64,000 nucleotides of DNA. Source: Bugulina stolonifera (Eukaryota > Bryozoa > Gymnolaemata > Cheilostomatida > Bugulidae). The position numbers were made by a program, and so were the translations under genes. The notes beneath the pieces are model-generated. The model searched no databases and had not been told where the DNA came from. It saw only the letters and a program-made list of their open reading frames with translations. The stretch spans positions 7,213,072 through 7,277,071 of the forward strand of contig OW285189.1 of the NCBI GenBank assembly GCA_935421135.1, written 5' to 3'. Position 1 is the stretch's first letter. Each line of letters starts with the position of its first letter. Positions 1 to 10,999 of this stretch are shown piece after piece.

Positions 1-771
1 TCTGTCATTCGGTGTTTTAAGAGTATTTTTGCCCGTCATGGCATACCAGAAATGTTGGTTTCAGACAATGGTCCACAGTACGCCTCAGAAGAGTTCAGGA
101 AATTTTCAGCTGATTATGATTTTATTCATGTTACTAGCTCACCAAAGCATGCTCAAGCTAACGGTTTAGCAGAACGTACTGTACAAACAGTAAAACGGCT
201 TCTGAAAAAGGAAGCAGATCCTTATATGGCACTTTTGGCCTATCGCTCTTCGCCTCTAGAGAATGGTCATTCTCCTGCTGAGCTTCTGATGAATAGAAAG
301 CTTCGCACTACCATACCCAGCTTGCCATCGGCACTTGAGCCTCGGGTGCCTTGTGAGTCAGTTATCCGTGAGAAGGAAACAACAAAGCGTTTAGAGTCTC
401 AAACTCAGTTTAACAGAAGGCACAGAGCAGTAGAGCTACCTCCATTGCTAGAGGATCAGCGAGTTTATGTGAGAGACACGGGGAGAGATGGCAAAGTAGT
501 AGGACCAGTTCCAAGTCACCCTAGATCATATACAGTTAAAGACAGCAATGGTAGTATTGTGAGGCGTAATCGCACCAGCTTAATTAGTAGTGAAACTTCA
601 TCTAGCCCAAATGGGGGTTCACAGTCAAACCCAGTAGTACCAGAATCCGAGCCAATGGAAAGTAGTAGCGGAGGACCAGAACCAATTGACAATTCCGGCC
701 GTTGTGTGAACTCTCCCATTTCGGCTCCTATGACACTACGGTCAGGTCGGGTAGTCATACCGCGTAATTGA
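1..771 (+). CDS. Ty3/gypsy Pol C-terminus: integrase (partial, cut by window start)
   Basis: The frame is open from base 1, so the N-terminal part of Pol lies outside the window. The visible part is the second half of a retroviral-type integrase core: VSDNGPQ holds the second catalytic Asp, and NGLAERTVQTVK holds the catalytic Glu. A C-terminal tail rich in Ser and Pro follows, with an SH3-like basic segment (about residues 130-185). In the family this enzyme inserts the reverse-transcribed DNA into chromosomes. The context is a standard gypsy 3' end: a stop at 769-771, a purine tract just before 971, then an LTR. The fragment is uninterrupted, which points to a fairly young copy. Confidence 0.93.
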   Translation, partial: SVIRCFKSIFARHGIPEMLVSDNGPQYASEEFRKFSADYDFIHVTSSPKHAQANGLAERTVQTVKRLLKKEADPYMALLAYRSSPLENGHSPAELLMNRKLRTTIPSLPSALEPRVPCESVIREKETTKRLESQTQFNRRHRAVELPPLLEDQRVYVRDTGRDGKVVGPVPSHPRSYTVKDSNGSIVRRNRTSLISSETSSSPNGGSQSNPVVPESEPMESSSGGPEPIDNSGRCVNSPISAPMTLRSGRVVIPRN

Positions 772-970
772 TCAAATCTTTGGCAAACAGTTTGCGTCAA
801 CCTCACACCTAGCTTTGAAATATGACACTTGTTTGCACTAAATTTTACTAATCTGTTTTTGTGTAGTTTGCATTTTTTTTATGTATATTTATGTTAACAT
901 ACGTTGTAATTATTATTTCTCTTTTTATGATTGTTAGATTAACTGATAGTTCATCTTAAAAATAGGGAGA

Positions 971-1124
971 TGTTGTATGATTACTGCTACTGACATAGCT
1001 ATAAGATTATCCTCTAGCAAGCATAGCATATGTAGCAGCATGTTGTATGTTCAGTTGAGCTTCAGACCTGTTTTAGGACTGACATGTTATGTATGCAATA
1101 AACCATAACCAGTATAATACAACA
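971..1124 (+). repeat. 3' LTR of the gypsy element (154 bp)
   Basis: The repeat begins TGTTGTAT and ends ATACAACA, an exact 8-bp inverted pair with the expected TG..CA ends. It is preceded by the purine-rich tract AATAGGGAGA (961-970). A polyadenylation signal AATAAA lies at 1097-1102. The 200 bases between the Pol stop and the LTR hold no other gene. The 5' LTR is outside the window, so the target duplication (perhaps GACCT at 1125-1129) cannot be confirmed. Confidence 0.85.
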
Positions 1125-1579
1125 GACCTGACAAAAGGAAGTGAAAGTCTCTGTATCAAGTATAGACGTGTCTTTATTGAAAGCCAAGTGAAGACTGAGA
1201 CAACGAACAGTGAAACAATGCCCTTTATATAGTATAAGGACTTCCGCCCGACGTAGTGTCGGGAAAAGACGACATAGAGTCGTCCGGAAGTTGCGCAACA
1301 ACATGGCCGCCGGAAGCCCGATGGCCGACCCAAAATGGGTCGGGTTATACAAAAGTTGCTTATAATGATCCAATTCATGTACAAAATGAATATCAAGTAA
1401 TTCTGAGAGGTCGGGCCTCTGTACATGGGTATAAAAGGCACTAAAAGACTTAGTAATAATCATACAAGTATATACAACGATATAGGAGTTCCACAAGGTA
1501 GAATGCAAGCAGGTATATACATGTAAGCACACATAATAATGAGTGTCAGGTGTAGGAGATGACTGTGCGTACCATTACA
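1125..1579 (-). repeat. Fragment of a solo LTR (family R1), antisense
   Basis: This block resembles 51347-52132, 56074-56885 and 59506-60490. It contains a reverse-complement polyadenylation signal (TTTATTG) and a reverse TATA motif, and ends in ATTACA, so it reads as an LTR with its sense on the minus strand. Its other end is missing, apparently because the gypsy element at 1-1124 inserted into it. The open frames on either strand across it have no recognisable domain and are not called genes. Confidence 0.6.
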
Positions 1580-2974
1580 ATATTTACAACATGTCTTTTC
1601 AATACTTTCTTTAACCAAAACAAAGCTTAGTATTACCGGTTGTCAATTCCAAGATATAATAATTTTACGAGCAATGGGTCTATTTTTAAAAATTATATTA
1701 ATAAAATATTCTTAATGTTAGTAAGATTTGTGGCGTCGTTTGCTCCCAACTCCAAGACGTCCGCCTCCTGGCTCTAAGACGTCCAGTTTGATGTACACCT
1801 TTCATAGTGTCTTGTGATTGGCTGGCTCTCAACTACCTTCGTTTTACAACAATATCATAAGCATTATTAGTTGCTTGTAGTTGTACTAGAGTTGTGTATT
1901 TTTTGTTGAATAATACTCCATGTTTCACAGTTAGAAGTAATTGTGCAGGAGTTGCGTACTCTCTATCATGTCAACATTACACACTGTTATACTATGTGCC
2001 TACACAGTATACAGGAGTTGTGTCCTCTCTAAATAATAATACCTCTCAGTATTAGTTATATGTGTTTATACAGGAATCATGGGCTCTATGTTGCATGTAA
2101 ATAGTGACAATTAGTACATTTAAGAGTTGTCCACTCTTGCGCACTTGAGAGAATATAACTCCTCACTAAAATTGATTGGCTGACTGTAGATAGGACAGGC
2201 ATATATAGGAGAGGAGTACCTACATTGTAGAGTAGTCTCAGTAGAGAGATAAATAGACAGATACCTAGAGTAGACTGTGAAAATGAGGCATGGAGAGACA
2301 GCAGTATAGACTGTTGACATACCTGTAGATAAGTCACACAGTGACAAGAGTGGACGACTACATAGACGTTACACGTACATATTATACAAATGTATAAGCT
2401 AGTGGAAAACATGAAAATGAAAGGAAAACTACAAAATAGAAAACTAAATAAAAACTATTAAAACACTAAAACAAAAGCACTAAAAATTAAACTACAACAG
2501 TGTGGAGCGTGTGGAGTGTAGGTGGATCGTATGCTACCCAGTAACTCATATCAATGCGTACTAAGGAGCAAGGATATATGCGGAACAACTATCTCGTTGT
2601 AGACCTCAGAATAGAGTCGACACCGTCACATCCTAGACCACAGAGCAAGAAGCTACCCCACACAGCTTACTACATTGGAGATCAAGGTGCTGACAAAAGG
2701 ACCTACAGACAGCGTACTACCACTACACACTACGTACAGCTGGTGAGTCCTAAGTACTTTGGCTCCAATTAAATGTTATAACTGACAATACCAAACCCCC
2801 CAATTTTAGTTATAACATCTATATTACAACAGTACCACATGCATTGTACTATTGGTTATAGATACTGCCAATAGGCTGCTCAGTCTACACACAAATGTAC
2901 ATTAAGTATATTATACTACTTGCTAAACTCGCTAGTACATTGTAGTTATCTTTCCTCTTGTAATTCTGTATTAT

Positions 2975-3500
2975 AGATGTGTCTTTGTTGGAGTCCAAGC
3001 AACAACTGGACTAATACATGAAAGGTCATTGCTTTATATACAAGTAGTTTTAGATTTCAGGTGAAAACCCTGGTAAAAGGTATGATAGAGTATCGGCACT
3101 AGTATTCCACAACAATATGGAGAAAGGACGGTCCTGTACAAAAGGTACGTATAAGAAAGGTACATGTACGTATAAGAATTGGTATGATTGCAGCTATTTA
3201 GAGAGGTCGCGACCCTATAAAACCAAGTATGATTTACATCAAGTATTGAGTAAATTACAAGGACTTGCAAAGTACAAGTAGGTTACAAGTAAATGTAAGT
3301 ATAAACCTATGCCATCACATGTGTTATATACACAATGTAAGACAAGTGTAAGTGTAAGTATACAACAAGAGGTAAGAATACAAATATAAACTGAGGAAGA
3401 CAACTGTCAAGGCACCAGTGTACATCAAGTGTTAGACTGGTGTAGGCTGAGACTAGTATTTGTTTAGTACAAAGGAATGTCCTGTCTCACCACAAGGTAA
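2975..3500 (-). repeat. Diverged R1-type LTR relic
   Basis: It shares the GTGTCTTTGTTGGAGTCCAAG block, the antisense TATA-like segment and the terminal AATGTCCTGTCTCACC block with the copy ending near 56885. The sense would be the minus strand. The same relic is present in copy 2 at about 23210-23745, so it predates the segmental duplication. Confidence 0.5.
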
Positions 3501-3768
3501 TGACATGATTATGAGCGATATGGAAGTGTTTTACTGATGGGGGTATACTACAGTCACCCTCCTTCTCTCAATGGTTTATACAGGATATTAGGCTACAGTA
3601 ATTAATCACACTGTTTGGAGACTGGAGCATCCATATAACTGCATGTTTATGTTTACCATTTATTATAATTCATATAGTCTAATTCAGTCAAGTTACACCT
3701 TCTACTGAGGGAATTACAAAGTTACCAAAGTTAACTGTCCTATATTGCACAAGCCAGTCACCAAAATC

Positions 3769-6700
3769 ATGGAGAATTGTGAAGGTATGAGTTATCTATA
3801 GAATGTTATATAATGAAATAGATACAATTGTAGAAGTGTATGATGAGCCGTTCATAAAAATATTCCAAAATTATTTCACTTTGTTATATTCAATTTACTA
3901 TTTATGCTATTCATTCTGTGTGTTGTGGGTTTGGGGCACAACACACAGAATGAATAGCGTAAATAGTAAATTGAATATAACAAAGTGAAATAATTCTGAA
4001 ATGTTTTTACAAATGGCTCCTCACAGAAGTGTGAGCTGGTAGTGAGTATACCAGTTCGGTTGTGCCCCGTGATGTAGCACAACCGGTGCCAGTTAGGTGA
4101 ACTTGTACATATGTGTATGTAGGTACGTGTAGACAAAACATTGTGAAGTGAGAAGTGTGGCCTGGTAGTGATTGTACTAGTTATAATGAGTGACTATAGG
4201 TAGGTAGTAAGTTATAGGTAGTGAGTATACCAGTATATAATCGATCATGTGTACTTGTACTTTTGCAAGTACATGTAGGTTGTAGACTGTACAGTATGGA
4301 CTGAATAGGGCCATAGACTATCACAAAAATTGATCTAACATAAGGATAACCCACAACTTGTTTGTTTACAAATTGTTGTACATATTCATGACAGGCAAAC
4401 CAATCTCAATCTTTCAAATAATCTTTTGTGAGACAAAACTTGTGAACAAACAAGTTGTGGGTTATTCTTATGTTAGATCAATTTTTGTGATAGGCTATAG
4501 CCCTATTCAGTCCACACTGTACAGTCTACACCTACTTGCAAAAGTACAAGTACACATGATCCATTATATAACTTGTATACTCACTACCTATAACTTACTA
4601 CCTACCTGAATTTGCGACTGTTCGAAAAAGACAGTTCGAAACAGGACATTTCGAAACTGGACAGTTCAACACCGGACATTTCGAAGCCCCTAACCCCAAA
4701 CCCTAATCACAAGATTTCAACTAATTTTTATTTTTATTGCTATTTTTATCATTTAATTAATTAAAATTAATTATCTGTAAGTTGTGTTCTTCTAAAATGT
4801 AATCTACACAGTTTCGAAATGTTCTGTTTCGCGCTGTCCGGTTGTGAAACGTCCTGTTTAGAACTGTTGCGACACGTCCTGTTTTGAACTGTCTTTTTTA
4901 AAATGTTTCTTTACCGCCTGTCACATGAAACCAGAAAGTTAGTTTAGTAAACGATTATGTATCTACTGCTCTGTACCTCTGCAAGCTGCAATACAAATAT
5001 TACATGTATTTAAGTACAATAAAACCGAAGTATAGTTTACAGGATTTAACATCTGCTGGCCAACTTATACCCATCTACTGACCTGTCCACTCATCCACTA
5101 ACCTGTCCACTTACCTACTAACCTGTCCACTTACTTATTAACCTGTCCACTCACCTACTAACCTGTCCACTCACCTACTGACCTGCCCAGTCACTTACTA
5201 ACCTGTCCACTGACCTACTAACCTGTCCACCCACCTACTAACCTGTCCACTGACCCACTAACCTGTCCATCTATCTGTCCAGTGACAGTGACATATTTGA
5301 CCTACCTGCCCACTCCTATATCATTCTATCTATCTGTTTTAGACGTAATTTTTAACCAATGAGATTTCATTGTAGCTGTTTCAGTGAAAAGAGAAGAGGA
5401 AGTGGATATACCGCTAGGTAAGTAGCACACATACACATACAATGTAGACCTTGTATTCTATAAGTTACCAGACTAATATAAACATAGGTATGTAAGATTC
5501 ACTAATGCATCGTTTGCTGATACTGAGGTTACATATTTCTTATAGACAGAAGTATATAATTACATGTTTGTCATTTCTAGAGAGGCCTAATTGTTGTTTT
5601 GCTGGCCAGAAGTGAAATACATGTAAGTCGTTCAATCGAGCATTTGGAAATCACCTAATGATTGCGTGCGTTCATTTACTGTATGTGATGTGTATGTACA
5701 TGTATATTTAGTCTGCAGCATCTAGTAGTAGTAATAAATAGTACTATGATATCAACATTACTATATTATTAATGTGACAGATATAGAGATCAAAATAGAA
5801 CCCCTTGAGACCGAAAACCCTTTCACTTCTTCCAAGTCTACTGATACAGCAGTTCTAACAGGTTTGTTGTTATCATTTATTTAACAAGTCACCTTTTTAC
5901 AATTTTTTCATTCTACTCATATTTTAAGAAAAGTAAAGGGTATTTACACCAAGACCACATGCTAAAAGGGAATATAATTATGAGGTGTTGGCCACATTCT
6001 TCCGAGAGATTGTTGTAACTGCGGTCTTCGAATCTCCTAAAACTTAGTGAGTCAGCTAACTGATGCATTACTGTGTGTGTAGAGCGTGGTTATAATTCAT
6101 TTATTGTTTCAAAACTTAAATGCAGTGCTTATCACTGATTGGACAATCACATTCGTTTATCAGAGGGAATGTACGGTGCAGAGTTGGAATGACCCAAGCC
6201 CTATAATGCCTTATTAAAATTAATAAAGTCTCTTTTTTATAGAGGGTGGAGTGAAGTCAGAACCATGTGTTGAAGAGATTCCTGCTGGAGGAAATGATGG
6301 TGAGTCATGATTTGTATATTTACCCAGTTAGAATCATGTGAACCCTGTGTGTGGAGTTATCATTCCTTTTCTCTTGACATCTACACATAGTTTGAGCTGC
6401 ATTTGACCAACTGTACTGATGTAGCTGTTCAAACTTTGATAGCAGCAGTGACAGGGTCTTTACTCCAAATATCAGTCAGTGGGCATTGGTCTAAAGGCCA
6501 TAGTAAGAGCACAAAGTGCATGGTAACTCAAGCACATGTGTTTACGTATTTACAGTATAGTTGCTGTTTATACACAGCATGTCAGAGTCCAAGATAGGAT
6601 CCGGAGTAAGAAGTAGTGATAAATGTGTAATCTATGTATAATAAGACGCGTCTAGTACTAGATGGGCATGGGGACGTGCGGATAAGATTTAGGAGAATTA

Positions 6701-7785
6701 CAGGCCGAAGACATAACAATATGTACTAATGTAATAGTATATGTGCTAATATTATGATTGCCATAATTTTAGTAGATGAAGATGCTAGCGAGGATTCCAT
6801 CAACTGCTCAAAATGCAAGAAAGGTTTCCCTAGTAAGAAGAAACCATACAATTGTATGATATGCAAAAAGAACTTTACATGGGCCAGTACTTTGAGCAAA
6901 CATAGACGGATTCACACAGGGGAGAAACGACATCAATGTGAAATTTGTAAGAAGGCTTTTACACAACTAAGTTCTCTAAAAAGTCATAGATCAGTACACA
7001 CTGAGGAGAGAAACCATTGCTGTAACATCTGTAATAAACGATTTAAAAGCTTAATACACTTAAAAGTTCATCAACAAATACACAGGAAGGAGAAACCTTA
7101 CAAGTGTTCCGTCTGTGATGCAGCATTTCATGTGAGTAGTACTTTAAAGAGTCACCAACGAGTTCATACTGGTGAGAGACCATACAGCTGCCATATTTGT
7201 AGCAAAGCATTTGCCCAATCAAATCATTTAAAAAAGCACAAGTTAGTACACTCTGGTGAACGGGAACGAAAATACATTTGCCCAGTCTGTAAGAAATCTT
7301 TCTTTGAGAAAGGAGCCCTCGGTGCCCATCAGGCTACACATAGAGAGAAGTCTCATTACTGTACTATCTGTGGGAAAGCATTTGGGCAGATGGGTACATT
7401 GAAGCGCCATATGAGAGTGCATAGTGAAGAAAGACCTCACCAATGCTCACTTTGTGGTCAAAGGTTCAAGGGGAAGCAAACACTCGACAGCCATATCTCC
7501 TGTGTTCATGGGGATACTAGACCTTATGGCTGTGAGACATGTGGTAAAACATTCAAATCTTCATACGTCTTAAAGGCTCATAAAAGGCTTCACACAGGAG
7601 AAAAGCCCTACGTTTGCAATGTCTGTGATAAAAGATTTACGCATAGTGAGCGTTTACGTAGTCATCTATTAGTTCATACTGATAGTCGACCTCATCAGTG
7701 CTCTATGTGCAAACGACAGTATAAACGTGCTGCTTGTATGAGGAAACATATGCTTTCACATGATGATCAACAGAGCAGTGACTAA
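3769..7785 (+). CDS. C2H2 zinc-finger protein, copy 1 (5 exons, about 402 aa, 11 fingers)
   Basis: I join exons 3769-3784, 5376-5417, 5781-5861, 6243-6299 and 6773-7785. All four introns are GT-AG and phase 1, giving one open frame. Exon 1 supplies only the ATG and five codons. Exons 2-4 encode an acidic tail whose only recurring feature is the PsiKxE sumoylation consensus: VKRE, IKIE and VKSE, one per exon. The last exon encodes 11 tandem C2H2 fingers with TGEKP/TGERP-type linkers, preceded by a degenerate finger (CSKCKK with no His pair). Such proteins bind DNA in the nucleus and usually regulate transcription; the target is unknown. The same five-exon layout recurs twice downstream, which supports this start and structure. 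The long introns hold foldback elements and a minisatellite. Confidence 0.85.
3870..3994. repeat. Near-perfect 58-bp hairpin with 9-base loop (intron 1)
   Basis: The arms 3870-3927 and 3937-3994 are reverse complements with a single mismatch, around loop GGTTTGGGG. It lies 86 bases after the start exon of the zinc-finger gene and is conserved at 24117-24241. It could be a short foldback element, or a transcribed hairpin acting as a small-RNA precursor. Confidence 0.8.
4198..4607. repeat. Foldback element (about 410 bp)
   Basis: The left arm starts AGGTAGGTAGTAAGTTATAG, and the right arm ends with its reverse complement at 4588-4607. The arms are about 170-190 bp each and enclose a short centre near 4372-4440. 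There is no coding capacity. The same element lies at 30245-30648 in copy 2. Confidence 0.75.
4612..4917. repeat. TTCGAAA-type foldback element
   Basis: It consists of reiterated GACAGTTCGAAACAGGAC-like units on the left and their imperfect reverse complement on the right, with an AT-rich middle. It lies directly next to the preceding foldback and is also present at 30653-30958. It is a non-coding MITE-like element. Confidence 0.65.
5075..5280. repeat. 20-bp minisatellite (ACCTGTCCACTCACCTACTA)
   Basis: About ten imperfect tandem units of 20 bp lie in intron 1 of the zinc-finger gene. Copy 2 has the same array near 31118-31322. The diverged third gene has only a few units near 57020-57110, so the array has expanded or contracted since those genes split. 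Confidence 0.8.
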
Positions 7786-8352
7786 AGCTAACTATCCCTA
7801 CATGCAGTACTTCAGTCTACAATCCATACAACCTTTAAGCAAGAGTTGTGTGCTCTCTGTATATCATTACTACACCATGTAGATGACATGCTTACACAAG
7901 GCCTGTGTGCTCTACATGTATATATTATAGTAATACTCTTTTTATATCGTAGTACTACAGGGTATTTTTGACTACACATAATTATCCAGGAGTTGTCTAC
8001 TCTTCATGTAATAAATCTATTACTACTGTACTACACATTGTTGGCTCCATGTAATTATACAGGATGTTATAACTTTGTGTACTATTGATTATACACGTAT
8101 GTGATTGTTCAGGAGTTGAGCAGTCTTTACAGTATACAATCTTACGGCACACTTTTCTCTGTTATAATATGTCATTACTCTATTTAGGAGTTATACACTC
8201 TCCTTTTAATATGTACTATTGATCACACGCAATTATACAGGAGTTGTGTGCTCGCTATATAATGAATTCTAGTTATTACTTACTTTAAATAATATAATGT
8301 AATAGAGACAATACTCTAGAAAAGTACATACAATACTGTACTACATCTGAAG
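7786..8352. repeat. Array of a degenerate GGAGTTGTGTGCTCTCT repeat
   Basis: This gene-free stretch holds successive diverged copies of a motif close to ATTATACAGGAGTTGTGTGC followed by TCTCTATATAAT, for example near 7841, 7989, 8111, 8192 and 8240, spaced roughly 50-150 bases. The same motif recurs near 1948, 2014, 8592, 21222, 45700, 52935, 53285, 53655, 63250, 63470 and 63830. I see no gene or transposon ends in it. Confidence 0.55.
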
Positions 8353-8580
8353 ATGTTGATGCGGGTCAATAAATTTTGTAGGTCTTTGAACAGTTTAACA
8401 ATATACGGTATTACAAGACACATTTATTCCTTATATTTGGATGCTAATCCTAGTATGATATCATCATCAGAGTTGTGTATTGTATTGCTTTGGAGATCAT
8501 ACAAGCAAATTAGTGGATATTATACAATTTGGAAACATGTGACCATTATACTGGATTGTGTACACATTGTACTGGAAATA
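8341..8580 (+). pseudogene. Conserved 240-bp block, possible decayed exon of unknown type
   Basis: A block translating to a helical stretch (LNSLTIYGITRHIYSLYLDA region) is present four times: here, 45826-46056, 53405-53640 and 63576-63823. In the 63576 copy the frame runs from an ATG through EDVDVVNRFCR into the helical part. Here a one-base change just upstream (GCGGGTCAATAA) shifts and stops that upstream reading, and the 53405 copy has an in-frame stop. No splice structure or domain could be assigned. It always lies about 0.8 kb upstream of the unknown spliced gene. Confidence 0.35.
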
Positions 8581-9128
8581 TTTAATTATACAGGAGTTGT
8601 GTGCTCTCTACATAATATACTACACAATACACACCAATAAGCTATAAAAGATCTCAGAGTTATGTTCAAATGACTACAGGGCAGTGGATGGGGACACAAC
8701 TCCAGAGAAGTAATCAAACCTAAAGTTCTTTTAGAGATTTTTATAAATTTATTACGGTCAAAATATTTGGATTGACCGTTTACAACATACGTTATACATG
8801 ACTGTACTGCACCATCAAGGTTTGATCCGTTATTCGCTTGCGCCATCTGCTTCATTACCACTGCAGGCAGGAACCATAACTATCCCCAGAGTGACTTCAG
8901 TCACCTGCACACTGTAAATATACATCACTCAGTCACCAATATATACACTCATCATAAAATAGTCTGCATGTAACTAGTTTATATTTGTCTTTGTTGAAAG
9001 GACACAATTCCAATCAGGTTGTCTACATTATTAACTAATCATGGATGAAAACACATGAATGCACTGTTTTATGGTATGGTAACCATTGTTGAGTTTGTAA
9101 TTAAGGGATATATCTCTATCAACATAAT

Positions 9129-10966
9129 ATGCGGAGTAATGTTTCCTTTGTTGAACGTAACGTCACCAGTTTACTGCAAACTTTAGTAGAAGACGAGTTA
9201 GAACTTTTATTGAAGTTGTGTATTAGTGTGTTATATAACTATTATCACAAGATGTGTGTGATGGAAGATGTATTCTTTGACTGTGTAGAGTATATCAATG
9301 ATAATGATGAGGATGTTTATATCGATGCTGTGGAATCATTCGGTAAGTTTGACTTACTCTATGATGTCATATTATACTGTAATAATATACTGTTATGTAT
9401 TTACGTTCCCTGTAGCAATTTGAGATGTGCCTGCACATGCACATACATGTATAGGTGTACAAGTATATTAGTACATGAGTTCTACCAAATTTTTATATAT
9501 TATTATATAATGTACACTCACTGTTGGTAACTTATCATTCTACATGTGCTACTGATTCAACTGTAGATAAGGGTTCAATGGTCGATGATTCTGAGAACGT
9601 TGAGAGAGTGAATCCAGAAACTGAAAATCTGTTTGAGCCTAAAAGGAAGGCAAATGGTGAGTTAATGTAGAGATATACATGTACAATGTACCTGCAATTC
9701 TATAGCGCTTTGTTTTAGAAATAAACCAAAGTTGGTCAGCATGAAGGCATACAGGTTTATGTGCACTGGTGAGTTGCAGATGGAAAGTTGATTTGGAAAT
9801 TTGACTATTTTAGAGTCTGGCTCAGTAGCCATTTATTCTGAGAAGAAAGAGAAACCAGATATCAAAGGTAACAGTGACCGTGGAGAAACCAAAGATATCA
9901 ATAAGGCTATTTTAGAGGCTGGCTCAGTAGCCATTTATTCTGAGAAGAAAGAGAAACCAGAACCCAAAGCCATCAGTAAGCCTGGAGAGAACCCGGAAAC
10001 CGGAAATAACAGCACGGTTGAAGAGAAAGCCGGAACAAAAGAAAACAGTGAGACTGGAGAGAAATCAGAGGGTGAGTTGGTGTACAGACATAGTCTAACA
10101 TTATAGGACTAGTTTGAGTTCTACCAAACACTATAGAGATATACATGTAGTTATAGATGCTTCAGTTGAATAGCATTTGATTCTACAACTATAGAATCCC
10201 TCCCATGGTCTTCTGTTACTCTACATGTATTGGTGTCAGTGTAGACTGAGATCTAGCACATAGTATATGATTTCTGATTGTATAGATGCTGATAGACCAA
10301 CAGCTATACAGGCATATGATGCAGCTATCTGGCAGGAGCATAATAACAGGTCCACTAGTGACAACAACACCAAACATGTACATGTAAGTTGAAATGATGA
10401 ATTCTTTTAACAAAAAGAAGAGTAAAAACTTTCGTGCAACTCTACTCTAGCAAAATGTGGTTTTATTTGCAATACATGTTTATGGGAAATACATGACTTT
10501 ATAAAAAACTGTGTGTTTTTTTCCATAGAAATTACCTGCACTGAATGACTCACCTGCGGGCTGCAGCTATGTGTTTGATCCTAAGAAAGATCTGAACGAG
10601 TTTAAAGTAAGTCTGGAGTTTATTAAGTTTGTAAATAAGCAGAAATTATAGTAAAGCAATTTGGTCAATCTATATTTATATTACATACCCATAACATGCT
10701 ACCGTAAGGTCAAGGATAAATGTATGTTTCCATCAGCCTGCCGTCACGTGACTGAGTATATCCTGTACTTACGACTATATAATAATTAGTACATTGTGCA
10801 TCATAATATACTTTAGATATACAGAAACTCTCTAGGAGATGGTGAAACCGAGACTGAGTCCATAAGACCTGTAAGATGCGGTAGATTCCAGCGTGCCGGC
10901 AGAAGGATAAGAAAGTTGTTCATGAAACACATCTGCTGCTGCGTCAGGAATAATGGAGATAGATAA
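9129..10966 (+). CDS. Unknown spliced gene, copy 1 (6 exons, about 295 aa)
   Basis: Exons 9129-9342, 9567-9656, 9814-10071, 10286-10383, 10529-10606 and 10817-10966 join in one frame with GT-AG introns (phases 1, 1, 1, 0, 0). No family is recognised. The N-terminal 70 residues are helical and acidic and may be a small helical domain. Exon 3 is a hydrophilic, Lys/Glu-rich segment with two copies of a repeat containing AGSVAIYSEKKEKPE. The C-terminus is basic and ends with a cysteine cluster (HICCCVRNN), which could be lipid-modified or bind metal. Copy 2 has three exon-3 repeats. The gene follows the zinc-finger gene in each duplicated unit. A further 5' exon could exist. Confidence 0.6.
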
Positions 10967-10999
10967 TAGGAGTGTGAGAAATGTTCTATTGGACTCGAG

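Noticed and set aside
1062..1532. 156- and 122-codon antisense frames over the R1 LTR fragment
   Set aside because: They cross LTR regulatory sequence, lack any domain and are not conserved as frames in the other R1 copies.
2554..2772. 72-codon ORF, open in both segmental copies (also 22798-23016), as a gene
   Set aside because: The copies are too similar for conservation to mean anything; no splice context or domain.
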